From NCBI GenBank assembly GCA_022704145.1, contig JAKJGY010000014.1, positions 1 to 41,472 on the forward strand: DNA of 41,472 nt, in the 5' to 3' direction. The translations under genes were made by a program, and so were the position numbers. Below, one piece after another: positions 34,902 through 41,472 of this stretch (the stretch's first letter is position 1; each line of letters opens with the position of its first letter). The stretch is from Verrucomicrobiota bacterium (GTDB lineage Bacteria > Verrucomicrobiota > Kiritimatiellia > RFP12 > UBA1067). A model generated the notes under the pieces. That model saw only the letters and a program-made list of their open reading frames with translations. It made no database searches and was not told the origin of the DNA.

Positions 34902-35591
34902 TTACTCCACCCTCATGCGATAACCGACACCTCTGACCGTCTCGATCAGATCGCTGTAGGCGCCCAGCTTACGCCTCAGGCCGACGATCTGAACGTCGAC
35001 CGAGCGGTCCGTGACCGGATAGTCCTCGCCGTGAACCGCGTCCACGATCTGATAACGAGAGAATACCACGCCGGGCCGCCGCATGAACAGATCCAGCGTC
35101 TTAAACTCGCTGAGGGTCAGCACCACGGGCTTGCCGTCCACCTTCACCGCATGGTGCGTGCGATCGATCTCGAGCGGCCCCCTCGTCAGCACGTCGCTGC
35201 CGTCCTCAGGCTCGGCCGTCCGACGCCGCAGCACCGCCCGCACGCGGGCCGAAAGGATGCGCGCGCTAAACGGCTTGGTCATATAGTCGTCGGCGCCGAC
35301 CTCAAGTCCGGCGACGATATCGGCGTCCTCGTCGCGCGCCGTCACCATGATCACCGGGATCTTGGCTGTCCGCTCCGCCGCCCGGAGCGAACGGCAGAAG
35401 GCGAAGCCGTCCGTCCCCGGCAGCATGAGGTCCAGCAAGATCAGGTCGGGCAGCGTGCGCTTCAGCACCGCCTGCGCCTCTTCCGCGGAGGACGCCTCGA
35501 AGACCTTGAAGCCCTCGCGCTCCATGTTATACCGGATCAGCTCGCGGATATCCGCCTCATCCTCAACGATCAGGATTGTCTCGTTCGCCAT
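34902..35591 (-). CDS. phoB: Phosphate regulon response regulator PhoB
   Basis: A 229-residue OmpR/PhoB-type regulator. The receiver domain has the acidic pair Glu12/Asp11, the phosphoacceptor Asp54 (LILLDLMLPG), Thr84 (VTAR) and Lys106 (YMTKPFSAR). The winged-helix DNA-binding domain covers about 130-229 (LTLSEFKTLDLFMRRPG, TVRGVGYRM). The ATG at 35591 follows GGGAGGGG, and the gene overlaps the end of phoU by 29 bases; an earlier in-frame ATG (35618) has a poorer context. With PhoR directly downstream it forms the two-component pair that would activate pst and related genes. Confidence 0.92.
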   Translation of the reverse strand: MANETILIVEDEADIRELIRYNMEREGFKVFEASSAEEAQAVLKRTLPDLILLDLMLPGTDGFAFCRSLRAAERTAKIPVIMVTARDEDADIVAGLEVGADDYMTKPFSARILSARVRAVLRRRTAEPEDGSDVLTRGPLEIDRTHHAVKVDGKPVVLTLSEFKTLDLFMRRPGVVFSRYQIVDAVHGEDYPVTDRSVDVQIVGLRRKLGAYSDLIETVRGVGYRMRVE

Positions 35592-36273
35592 GTTCCCCTC
35601 CCTTTTCCTCAGCCCCATGCCGATGGCGGATGATCGTGCCGTCCACCAGATAGGCGACGTCCTCAGCGATGTTGGTCGCGTGGTCGCCGATGCGCTCCAG
35701 GTCGCGCGCGACGCTGTGCAGGAGGATCAGCGACTCGGTGAGCGCACCGGTGTCCGCGACCGTCGCTTGGGCGACCACGCCGTTTCTGACAGCCACGTTC
35801 AGGCAGTCGACCTCATCGTCGCGCCGGATCACGTCGGTCGCCCGCTGCCGGTCCAGCCTGACCAGCGCGTCCAGGCTGTCTTTCAGCATGTCGCGCACCA
35901 GCCGGCCCATCTTCATGATCGTCTCCTGAAGCTCCGACACCGGAAAGGCCGCCAGGCGGACGCCGCGCGTGGCGATATTCACCACGATGTCGCCGATCCG
36001 CTCCAGATCGTTGTTGATCTTCAGCACGGCGACCACGAAGCGCAGGTCACGCGCCACCGGCTGGTGCAGGGCGAGGATCTTGAGGCACTCCTCCTCGATC
36101 TGGACCTCCCGCTCGTCGATCTCCGTGTCCAGCTCGATCAGGGTCAGCAGGGCCTCCTTGTCGCGCTGCTCGACCGCGCGCAAGACTGCCGCCAGACGCT
36201 GCTCGACCTCGCCCGCCAACCGTAAGATCGACTCTTTGAGCTGCTCGCTCTCGCGCAGAAATATCATGTTCAT
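35563..36273 (-). CDS. phoU: Phosphate signalling protein PhoU
   Basis: A 236-residue all-helical protein with the two PhoU repeats. DLRFVVAVLKINNDLERIGDI (first repeat; residues near 75-95) and ARDLERIGDHATNIAEDV (second, near 190) contain the metal-binding E(R/x)xGD motifs. It links PstSCAB with PhoR and holds the Pho response off when phosphate is plentiful. The start was set at ATG 36273 after GGAGGGCGGAG; a GTG at 36297 would overlap the pstB stop as GTGA and is an alternative. The C-terminal tail is charged (HRHGAEEKGGEHGERD) and longer than usual because of the overlap with phoB. Confidence 0.92.
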   Translation of the reverse strand: MNMIFLRESEQLKESILRLAGEVEQRLAAVLRAVEQRDKEALLTLIELDTEIDEREVQIEEECLKILALHQPVARDLRFVVAVLKINNDLERIGDIVVNIATRGVRLAAFPVSELQETIMKMGRLVRDMLKDSLDALVRLDRQRATDVIRRDDEVDCLNVAVRNGVVAQATVADTGALTESLILLHSVARDLERIGDHATNIAEDVAYLVDGTIIRHRHGAEEKGGEHGERDNPDR

Positions 36274-36293
36274 CGCTCCGCCCTCCGCACCTG

Positions 36294-37079
36294 TCACCCG
36301 AACCGCCCGGTGATGTAATCCTCCGTCCGCCGTTCGCGGGGCCGCGTGAAGAGGGTTTTTGTCTCGTCAAATTCTACAAGGTTACCCTCGTAAAAAAAAG
36401 CGGTCTTGTCGGAAACACGCGCCGCCTGCTGCATATTGTGGGTCACGATCGCGATCGTGTACCGGCCGCGCAACTGGACGATCAGCTCCTCGATGCGCGA
36501 GGTCGCCTTGGGGTCGAGCGCCGAGGTCGGCTCGTCCATGAGCAGGATCTCCGGCCGCACAGCCAGCGCGCGCGCCAGGCAGAGCCTTTGCGCCTGCCCG
36601 CCGGAAAGGCCGAGGGCGTTACGCCCGAGGCGGTCTTTGACCTCATCCCACAGCGCCGCGCCGCGCAGGCTCTCCTCGACGGTCTGCGCCAGCTCGGCCT
36701 TGGAAAGGTTGCCATGCAGCCGCGGTCCGTACGCGACATTGTCGAAGATCGTCTTCGGGAAGGGGTTCGGCTTCTGGAACACCATGCCGATGCGGCGCCG
36801 CAGCGCCGCCGTATCCACATTCCGCCCGTACACGTCCTGCCCGTCGAACAGGAGTTCCCCGGCCGCGCGGCATCCGGGGATGAGGTCGTTCATCCGGTTG
36901 ATCGCGCGCAGGAAAGTGCTCTTGCCGCACCCACTGGGGCCGATGATCGCGGTGACCTCGCCCGTCGGGATCGCGAGGTCAACGCCTCTGACCGCCTCAT
37001 GCGCGCCATAATACACCGAGAACCCCCTGGCCTCGACATGTGTCCCCTTAACCTGTTTGTCTGTCGTCATCGCGGCCAT
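36294..37079 (-). CDS. pstB: Phosphate ABC transporter ATPase PstB
   Basis: A 261-residue ATP-binding subunit. Walker A is GPSGCGKST (Lys53), the Q-loop [14 protein letters not shown], the signature [15 protein letters not shown], Walker [13 protein letters not shown] and the switch histidine in VTHNMQQA; all are typical of PstB. The family ending DYITGRFG is intact. It drives phosphate import through PstC/PstA. GGAAGGGA lies just before the ATG at 37079; MTTD at 37070 is a possible alternative start. It sits 7 bases after pstA. Confidence 0.95.
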   Translation of the reverse strand: MAAMTTDKQVKGTHVEARGFSVYYGAHEAVRGVDLAIPTGEVTAIIGPSGCGKSTFLRAINRMNDLIPGCRAAGELLFDGQDVYGRNVDTAALRRRIGMVFQKPNPFPKTIFDNVAYGPRLHGNLSKAELAQTVEESLRGAALWDEVKDRLGRNALGLSGGQAQRLCLARALAVRPEILLMDEPTSALDPKATSRIEELIVQLRGRYTIAIVTHNMQQAARVSDKTAFFYEGNLVEFDETKTLFTRPRERRTEDYITGRFG

Positions 37080-37086
37080 TCCCTTC

Positions 37087-38430
37087 CTAACCCTTCAGCC
37101 GTTTCGCCACCCGCGCGCGGATCAGGATCGCCGTCAGGTTCAGCGTCAGGACGATCAGCACGAGCGTGGCGGCCATCCCGTATTGCACGTGGCGGATCTC
37201 GTCGACCGCCTCATGCTCCGTGCAGATGTTGTAGAGGTTCCACGAGAGCGCGGGCGTGGCTTGGCTCAGCACCTCGGAAGGTCTGACCAGCGCCCCATAG
37301 CTGACCGCCGCCGTAAAGATGATCGGCGCCGTCTCACCCGCCGCACGCCCCATACTGATGACGGTCCCGGTCAGGATGCCGGGGAGCGCGGCAGGGAGGA
37401 TCACCGTGAGGATGGTCCGCCACTGCCCCGCGCCAAGCGCCAGCGCCGCCTCCTTGTAGGCGCGCGGCACAGCCGCGATGGCCTCCTCCGAGGCGCGGAT
37501 CACGGTCGGCAGCACCAGCAGCGCGAGCGTCAGGGAGCCTGCCAGGACGCTCTTGCCCGGCGAGACGTGCAGCGTATTGATGAAGAAGGCCAGTCCGAAC
37601 AGGCCGAACACCACGCTCGGCACGCCCGCCAGGGTGTTGACGCACGACCGCAGCAGCGTGATGACCGCGCCCTCCCGGGCGTATTCCTGAAAATACACCG
37701 CAGCCACGATCCCCAGCGGCACCGCGATCAGCATCGCCCCTAACGCCAGATAGACCGTTCCCGCCACCTCGGCCCCGATGCCGCCGAAGAAGTGGATGTC
37801 GAGCGACTTGTCCGTGAGGAAGCGCGGGTAGAACGTCAGGCGCGGGCGCAGCAGCCCCTCCAGGTCCCGCTCCAGCAGGGGGAAGAGCGGCTCGAGCGCC
37901 GTACCGGCGAATTTCGGCGCGCGCGGCACCCAGACGCGGACGCCCTCGCCCTCCCCGCTATAGTCCCAGGTCTCCTCGCAGAGTACATTCCGCACCTTCT
38001 CCTGCGCGCGGTCCCAGCGGGTCTGCCCATAGAGGCGCCGGGTCAATGCGGGCAACGGCTCGCCGGGCTCAGGGCCGAGCAGAAGGCGGAGGCCCTCGCG
38101 CACCTCCTGGAAGGCGGGTTTCAGCTCCTTGCGGCGGGCGGCGGGCAGGTCCGGCAGGCTGCGTTCGAACGCGTCGAGCGCCTCGTAGAGCGGACGCCGG
38201 GCCTCCGCGACGGCCGCGCGCTCCGCCTGGATCTGCGCCTCATCGCCCCGTCCGAACTGGTCGAGCATCATGCGCCGATACTCCGTGGTCGCCCGGAACA
38301 CATAGGCCCCGGCGCCACGCACAAGGATCGGCGCCAGGACCAGCACCAGGAACAGCGCCATCAGCCCGACGGCCAGGCAGGCGCCCCAGGTGAAGGCCCG
38401 GTCCAGAAGCTTACGGGTGCTCATGCGCAT
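37087..38430 (-). CDS. pstA: Phosphate ABC transporter permease PstA with a large periplasmic insertion
   Basis: A 447-residue permease, about 150 longer than E. coli PstA (296). The first helix spans about 14-38; then comes a hydrophilic stretch of about 170 residues (40-210) rich in Arg/Glu/Leu helices before the permease core. The core (about 215-440) has five further helices and the conserved EAA-like cytoplasmic loop with [23 protein letters not shown], which contacts Pst[15 protein letters not shown] is the usual PstA segment. The start is ATG 38430, 3 bases after pstC, with a G-rich site. The insertion could contact PstS, PhoR or the cell wall in the periplasm. Confidence 0.9.
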   Translation of the reverse strand: MRMSTRKLLDRAFTWGACLAVGLMALFLVLVLAPILVRGAGAYVFRATTEYRRMMLDQFGRGDEAQIQAERAAVAEARRPLYEALDAFERSLPDLPAARRKELKPAFQEVREGLRLLLGPEPGEPLPALTRRLYGQTRWDRAQEKVRNVLCEETWDYSGEGEGVRVWVPRAPKFAGTALEPLFPLLERDLEGLLRPRLTFYPRFLTDKSLDIHFFGGIGAEVAGTVYLALGAMLIAVPLGIVAAVYFQEYAREGAVITLLRSCVNTLAGVPSVVFGLFGLAFFINTLHVSPGKSVLAGSLTLALLVLPTVIRASEEAIAAVPRAYKEAALALGAGQWRTILTVILPAALPGILTGTVISMGRAAGETAPIIFTAAVSYGALVRPSEVLSQATPALSWNLYNICTEHEAVDEIRHVQYGMAATLVLIVLTLNLTAILIRARVAKRLKG

Positions 38431-38433
38431 CGG

Positions 38434-39573
38434 TCAGCCCCCCCTCAGCCGCTTGCGCTGGCGGGCCACGATCCGCTCCCCCGCCAGATTGCAGGCAAAA
38501 CTAAAGACCAGCAGGCTCAGGCCCATCGCGAACAGCACGTGATAATGCGCCGAGCCGGTCATCTGGTCGGCCTCGCCCATGTCGCCTGCGATGGTCGCCG
38601 TCAGCGTGCGGACCGGCTGGAGCAGGTTGAACCAGGGCTTGGGGATCTGCGCCGCGTTGCCCGAGGCCATCCAGACCACCATCGTCTCGCCCAAGGCCCG
38701 CATCACGCCCAGCAGCACGGCCGAGAACATGCCGCTGACCGAGGCTGGCACCACGACTTTGAACAGGGTTTCGGCGCGCGTCGCGCCCAGTGCGTAGCTG
38801 CCTTCGCGCAGCTCACGCCCGGCCGCCTGCAACGCATCCTCCGACACGCTGATGATGGTCGGGAGCGCCATCACGCCGAGGATGACCGAAGCGTTCAACG
38901 CGTTCACGCCGCTCGGCACCTGAAGCGCCGTCAGCGCCCGCCACCCCCAGACGCCGACCGCCCCTCCGGCAGTCAGGAACAGGGCCGTAAGGAGGCCCCG
39001 CACCAGCCGGTACGCGAGGCCCTTCAGCCGTTCCGGCGTCAGCAGGTCGCCCGCCACAACCGCAGCCAGCGACAGCACCGGCACCGCCAGCACACACCAG
39101 GCCGCAGCCAGCAGCCGCCCGCCCTTGTCCTGCAAGAGGGGCGCGAGGACGACCAGCGCGAAGAACCCGTAGGCGACGGAGGGGATCGCGGCGAGCACCT
39201 CGATCACCGGCTTGACGACCTGCCGCACGCCGAAGGGCAGGACGTCGCTCAGGCAAAGCGCCGCGAAGATCCCCGGCGGCACCGCCAGTACCACGGCGGT
39301 CGCCGTCACCAGCAGGCTGCCCGCGATGATCGCCGCGGCGCCGAACTGCGGCGTGGCATGCGCGGGATACCACGCCTTCGACAGAAAGAACGCGCCCGCG
39401 CCATGCTGCTGAAAGAACGGCCAGGCGTCACGGGCGATAAAGAAGATGATCGCGAGTACGGCCAGCGCGGCCACGGACGTCACCGCGAACAGCACGCCAC
39501 GCCCGAGCAGGCCCAGCAGCTTGCGCTGGGCCCGCTCGCGTTCCGTCAGGATCATGTGCGCTTCAGCCCGCAT
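38434..39573 (-). CDS. pstC: Phosphate ABC transporter permease PstC
   Basis: A 379-residue permease. The first helix lies at about 24-45 (VTSVAALAVLAIIFFIA). The core has AIPSVAYGFFALVVLAPLL and the EAA-like loop SVSEDALQAAGRELREGSYA; GVMRALGETMVVWMASGN is the PstC mark near the channel. Between residues about 165 and 240 there is an additional segment with two more hydrophobic stretches (LLAAAWCVLAVPVLSLAAVV and LLTALFLTAGGAVGVWGWRAL), longer than the equivalent part of E. coli PstC. The start is uncertain: ATG 39573 lies 7 bases after the pstS stop and ATG 39555 is the alternative; neither has a strong ribosome site. Confidence 0.9.
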   Translation of the reverse strand: MRAEAHMILTERERAQRKLLGLLGRGVLFAVTSVAALAVLAIIFFIARDAWPFFQQHGAGAFFLSKAWYPAHATPQFGAAAIIAGSLLVTATAVVLAVPPGIFAALCLSDVLPFGVRQVVKPVIEVLAAIPSVAYGFFALVVLAPLLQDKGGRLLAAAWCVLAVPVLSLAAVVAGDLLTPERLKGLAYRLVRGLLTALFLTAGGAVGVWGWRALTALQVPSGVNALNASVILGVMALPTIISVSEDALQAAGRELREGSYALGATRAETLFKVVVPASVSGMFSAVLLGVMRALGETMVVWMASGNAAQIPKPWFNLLQPVRTLTATIAGDMGEADQMTGSAHYHVLFAMGLSLLVFSFACNLAGERIVARQRKRLRGG

Positions 39574-39580
39574 CTTAAGC

Positions 39581-40417
39581 TTACTTCTTCTCAGGAACCG
39601 GAACAAAACCGATCTCTTCGATGATCTCGCGCCCCTTCTCCGAGCGGCTGAGGCCGATAAACGCCGCCACCAGCCCGTCCGGCGCAGGCTCGCCCTTGGT
39701 GAACATGAAGAGTTCGCGGGAGATCGGATAGCTCTTGGCGACCACCGTCTCGGCGCTCGGCGCCACACCGTTGATCTCCAGCGCCTTGACCGAACGGTCG
39801 ACAAAGCCGAGGCCGGCGAAGCCGATCGCGCCCTTGGTCATCTGGACACGCTGGCGGACCCCGCCGTTGCTCCCCGTGTACTCGGTGCCCTCACAGATCT
39901 TGGCCTCTTTCCCCAGGACCAGCTCCTTGAAGGTCTCGAAGGTTCCGCTGTTGGTGTCGCGGCTGATCACGACGATCGGCAGGTCGGCGCCGCCCACCTG
40001 CTTCCAGTTCGTGACCTTGCCCGTGTAGATGTCGCGCACCTGCTCAAGGGTCAGGCCCTTGACCCGGTTGGACGGATGAACGATCACCGGCAGACCGTCA
40101 TAGGCGACCACATGGGCGACGGGCTTGACGCCCTTCTGCTCCATCGCCTGCCGCTCGCTCTCCTTGAGGTCGCGCGACAGGTTCGCGATGTCGCAGGTGC
40201 CGTTCAGGAGCGCCTTGGCGCCGTTGCCGCTCCCGGACTCGCTGACCGTGATGTTCACATTCTGGTTCTGCCGCATGGTATACTCGGCGAAAGCCTTCGC
40301 GATCGGCCCGACCGTGGTCGAACCGTCCAGCGCCAGCTTGTCCTGCGCACAAACCGTCCGGGCTCCCGCGAGGGCGCCCGCCACCATCACCATCATCCCG
40401 AAACGTGTCGTTCTCAT
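39581..40417 (-). CDS. pstS: Phosphate-binding protein PstS
   Basis: A 278-residue periplasmic binding protein. The signal peptide ends near ARTVCAQ. The phosphate-binding loops are LALDGSTTVGPI near 30, SGSGNGAKALLNGTCDIANLSR (shown in part: SGSGNGAKALLNGTCDI) near 60, and RDTNSGTF near 155, all typical of PstS. Length is shorter than E. coli PstS (about 346 with signal) and normal for the PstS type of many other phyla. The ATG follows AAGGGAAA. It lies upstream of pstC with a 7-base gap. The gap to the porin gene (120 bases) holds possible control sites. Confidence 0.95.
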   Translation of the reverse strand: MRTTRFGMMVMVAGALAGARTVCAQDKLALDGSTTVGPIAKAFAEYTMRQNQNVNITVSESGSGNGAKALLNGTCDIANLSRDLKESERQAMEQKGVKPVAHVVAYDGLPVIVHPSNRVKGLTLEQVRDIYTGKVTNWKQVGGADLPIVVISRDTNSGTFETFKELVLGKEAKICEGTEYTGSNGGVRQRVQMTKGAIGFAGLGFVDRSVKALEINGVAPSAETVVAKSYPISRELFMFTKGEPAPDGLVAAFIGLSRSEKGREIIEEIGFVPVPEKK

Positions 40418-40459
40418 CGCTTTCCCTTTCTCTCGTTCGGCGGGCCGGAGCCCGTCCGT

Positions 40460-40488
40460 TGGTTCACATTTAACCAGATTCGCGTCAG
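40460..40488 (-). promoter_or_regulatory. Candidate PhoB-type box upstream of pstS
   Basis: On the minus strand CTGACGC (40482-40488), CTGGTTA (40471-40477) and TGAACCA (40460-40466) start 11 bases apart. The last two form the dyad TGGTT-N7-AACCA. CTGACGC also occurs upstream of the beta-helix gene. This phasing fits a Pho box, but the words differ from the proteobacterial consensus. Confidence 0.25.
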
Positions 40489-40529
40489 GCGCGCGTGTGG
40501 GTCTCGTTAGACCCGTATGAGCGCGCGCC
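40488..40529 (-). terminator. Two-part hairpin between porin and pstS
   Basis: The inner stem GGGTCT/AGACCC (40499-40504, 40509-40514) with a 4-base loop sits inside an outer stem GGCGCGC/GCGCGCC (40488-40494, 40523-40529). It begins 7 bases after the porin stop. There is no U-tract, so it may be a weak terminator or an mRNA-processing or stability element. Confidence 0.4.
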
Positions 40530-40536
40530 CGTACGG

Positions 40537-41472
40537 TTAGAATTTGCCGTTCAGCTCGAAGCGCAGCCAGTAGGCCACGGACTCGCCCGCCGCCTCATGC
40601 TGGTAGTAGTCGCCATAAGCCAGCGCCTCGCCCACCACGGCGCCGCTCAGCTCGCCGCGTTTGCCGAAGAGCTTGCTCACGAGCGGGAAGTCGTACCGGG
40701 TCTGGCCGTAGAGCCCGCGGTAGCTGTCCGACGCGCCGTTGTCGCGCTCCATGGCGAACATGGGGCCCGCCTGAACCTTGACCTTGTGCTTGCTGACCGG
40801 CTCGACGCCCAGCTCCACGTGCGGGTAGAGCAGGTTCGACCAGCGGTACTGGTCATACATGCTGGAGCACAGCTCGCTGAACCAGGTGGTGCGGTTGAAG
40901 ACCGGGTTCCAGCCGGTGTCCGTGCTGCCGTCGGTCGTCTTGTAATAGCTGTCCTCATCGCCCGACAGGGCGAGCACCGCGCCGGTCAGCTTCGGTTTAC
41001 CGAACAGCTCTTTGCGCGTGTAGGTCAGGCCGCCATACGCCATCCAGGCCAGGATATCCCGCCCCTCCATGCCCGGCTGCCCGTCCGTCCGGCCGACCTG
41101 TACCGCCGCTTCCACCTCGGCCGTAAGCGTGTCGGAGAGCTTGGGTGTCAGACGCGTGCCGAGCGTATGGAAGTCCCGTCCCGGATAGCGGGCCGCCTTA
41201 TCGTAGAAGCGGTCTTCCTGCTTCCAGATCCAGTAGAACTCCATCGGGATGTTCTCGACCTCGTTGTAACGGAAGTAGGCCATCAGGCCCTTCTCGTCCA
41301 TCTTGGAGTAGGGGGAGCCGCTCTTGATCTTGGTGTTGTCGTAGACATCATGCGGATTTCCCAGCGTCCAATCGTCACGATAGCGGTTCCAGGTGGCCAT
41401 CAGATCGACCTCGCTCTTCTCCAGGAGCCGAACCTTGGCCAGGATCGCGTCGAAGTAGGTTGACCGGGACCC
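40537..41472 (-). CDS. Outer-membrane porin-like barrel, partial (N-terminus outside window)
   Basis: The last 311 residues are visible and the frame is open to the window edge. Alternating hydrophobic/polar strands with many aromatic residues (MAYGGLTYTRKELFG, YPHVELGVEPVSKHKVKVQ) and the terminal WLRFELNGKF, ending in Phe, mark an outer-membrane beta-barrel. The beginning of the visible part (STYFDAILAKVRLLEKSEVD) has the character of alginate-export-type porins, so that family is the best guess. It is encoded just before pstS and in the same direction, and may supply phosphate or another anion to the periplasm; that is inferred from position only. Confidence 0.75.
   Translation of the reverse strand, partial: GSRSTYFDAILAKVRLLEKSEVDLMATWNRYRDDWTLGNPHDVYDNTKIKSGSPYSKMDEKGLMAYFRYNEVENIPMEFYWIWKQEDRFYDKAARYPGRDFHTLGTRLTPKLSDTLTAEVEAAVQVGRTDGQPGMEGRDILAWMAYGGLTYTRKELFGKPKLTGAVLALSGDEDSYYKTTDGSTDTGWNPVFNRTTWFSELCSSMYDQYRWSNLLYPHVELGVEPVSKHKVKVQAGPMFAMERDNGASDSYRGLYGQTRYDFPLVSKLFGKRGELSGAVVGEALAYGDYYQHEAAGESVAYWLRFELNGKF

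Overview
This is a G+C-rich bacterial chromosome segment (about two-thirds G+C by eye) with densely packed genes, most of them on the minus strand. The gene style points to the PVC group, most likely Kiritimatiellota or a neighbouring Verrucomicrobiota lineage: a lone prepilin-like protein with a GFTLVELLVVIGILGILA N-terminus, a formylglycine sulfatase, a clan GH-D glycosidase with an NPCBM domain, and a giant secreted protein of about 2,130 residues. This placement is an inference from gene content; no rRNA or tRNA gene was seen.

Layout. (1) 1-2184: the start of an unknown membrane-anchored protein (minus, runs off the window) and a sulfatase (plus), transcribed divergently from two canonical sigma-70-type promoters. 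(2) 2229-5949, minus: a five-gene carbohydrate operon encoding a cupin sugar isomerase, a VOC-fold protein, a DhaK-like and a DhaL-like kinase subunit and an LsrF-type class I aldolase. Two related hairpin repeats lie in its gaps. (3) 6180-9802, plus: a secreted GH36-like glycosidase translationally coupled to a GtrA-family membrane protein. (4) 9810-20488, minus: priA, the lone prepilin, the giant protein (frameshifted near 13,635) and an L,D-transpeptidase. (5) 20950-41472, minus: about 20 kb devoted to envelope transport and phosphate. In transcription order it contains an outer-membrane porin (partial), pstS-pstC-pstA-pstB-phoU-phoB-phoR, a beta-helix surface protein, a helical-repeat lipoprotein-like protein, a TonB-dependent receptor, a DUF3450 protein, a large ExbB/TolQ protein with a periplasmic coiled-coil domain, ExbB, ExbD, TonB and a TPR protein.

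How the parts work together. The sulfatase, glycosidase and sugar operon fit an organism that desulfates and cuts glycans and ferments the sugars; in the operon an aldose would be isomerised to a ketose, phosphorylated by the DhaK/DhaL pair and cleaved by the aldolase. In the fifth region PhoR/PhoB and PhoU sense phosphate supply, PstSCAB imports phosphate across the inner membrane, and the porin and the TonB receptor would bring phosphate or a phosphorus-containing ligand across the outer membrane. The TonB energiser set has the order described for gammaproteobacterial TonB2-type systems (DUF3450, TtpC-like, ExbB, ExbD, TonB, TPR). Its co-location with pst-pho is the most interesting feature of the window.

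Long open frames antisense to nearly every gene are a G+C artefact and were left out. All functional calls rest on reading motifs by eye; no database search was run.
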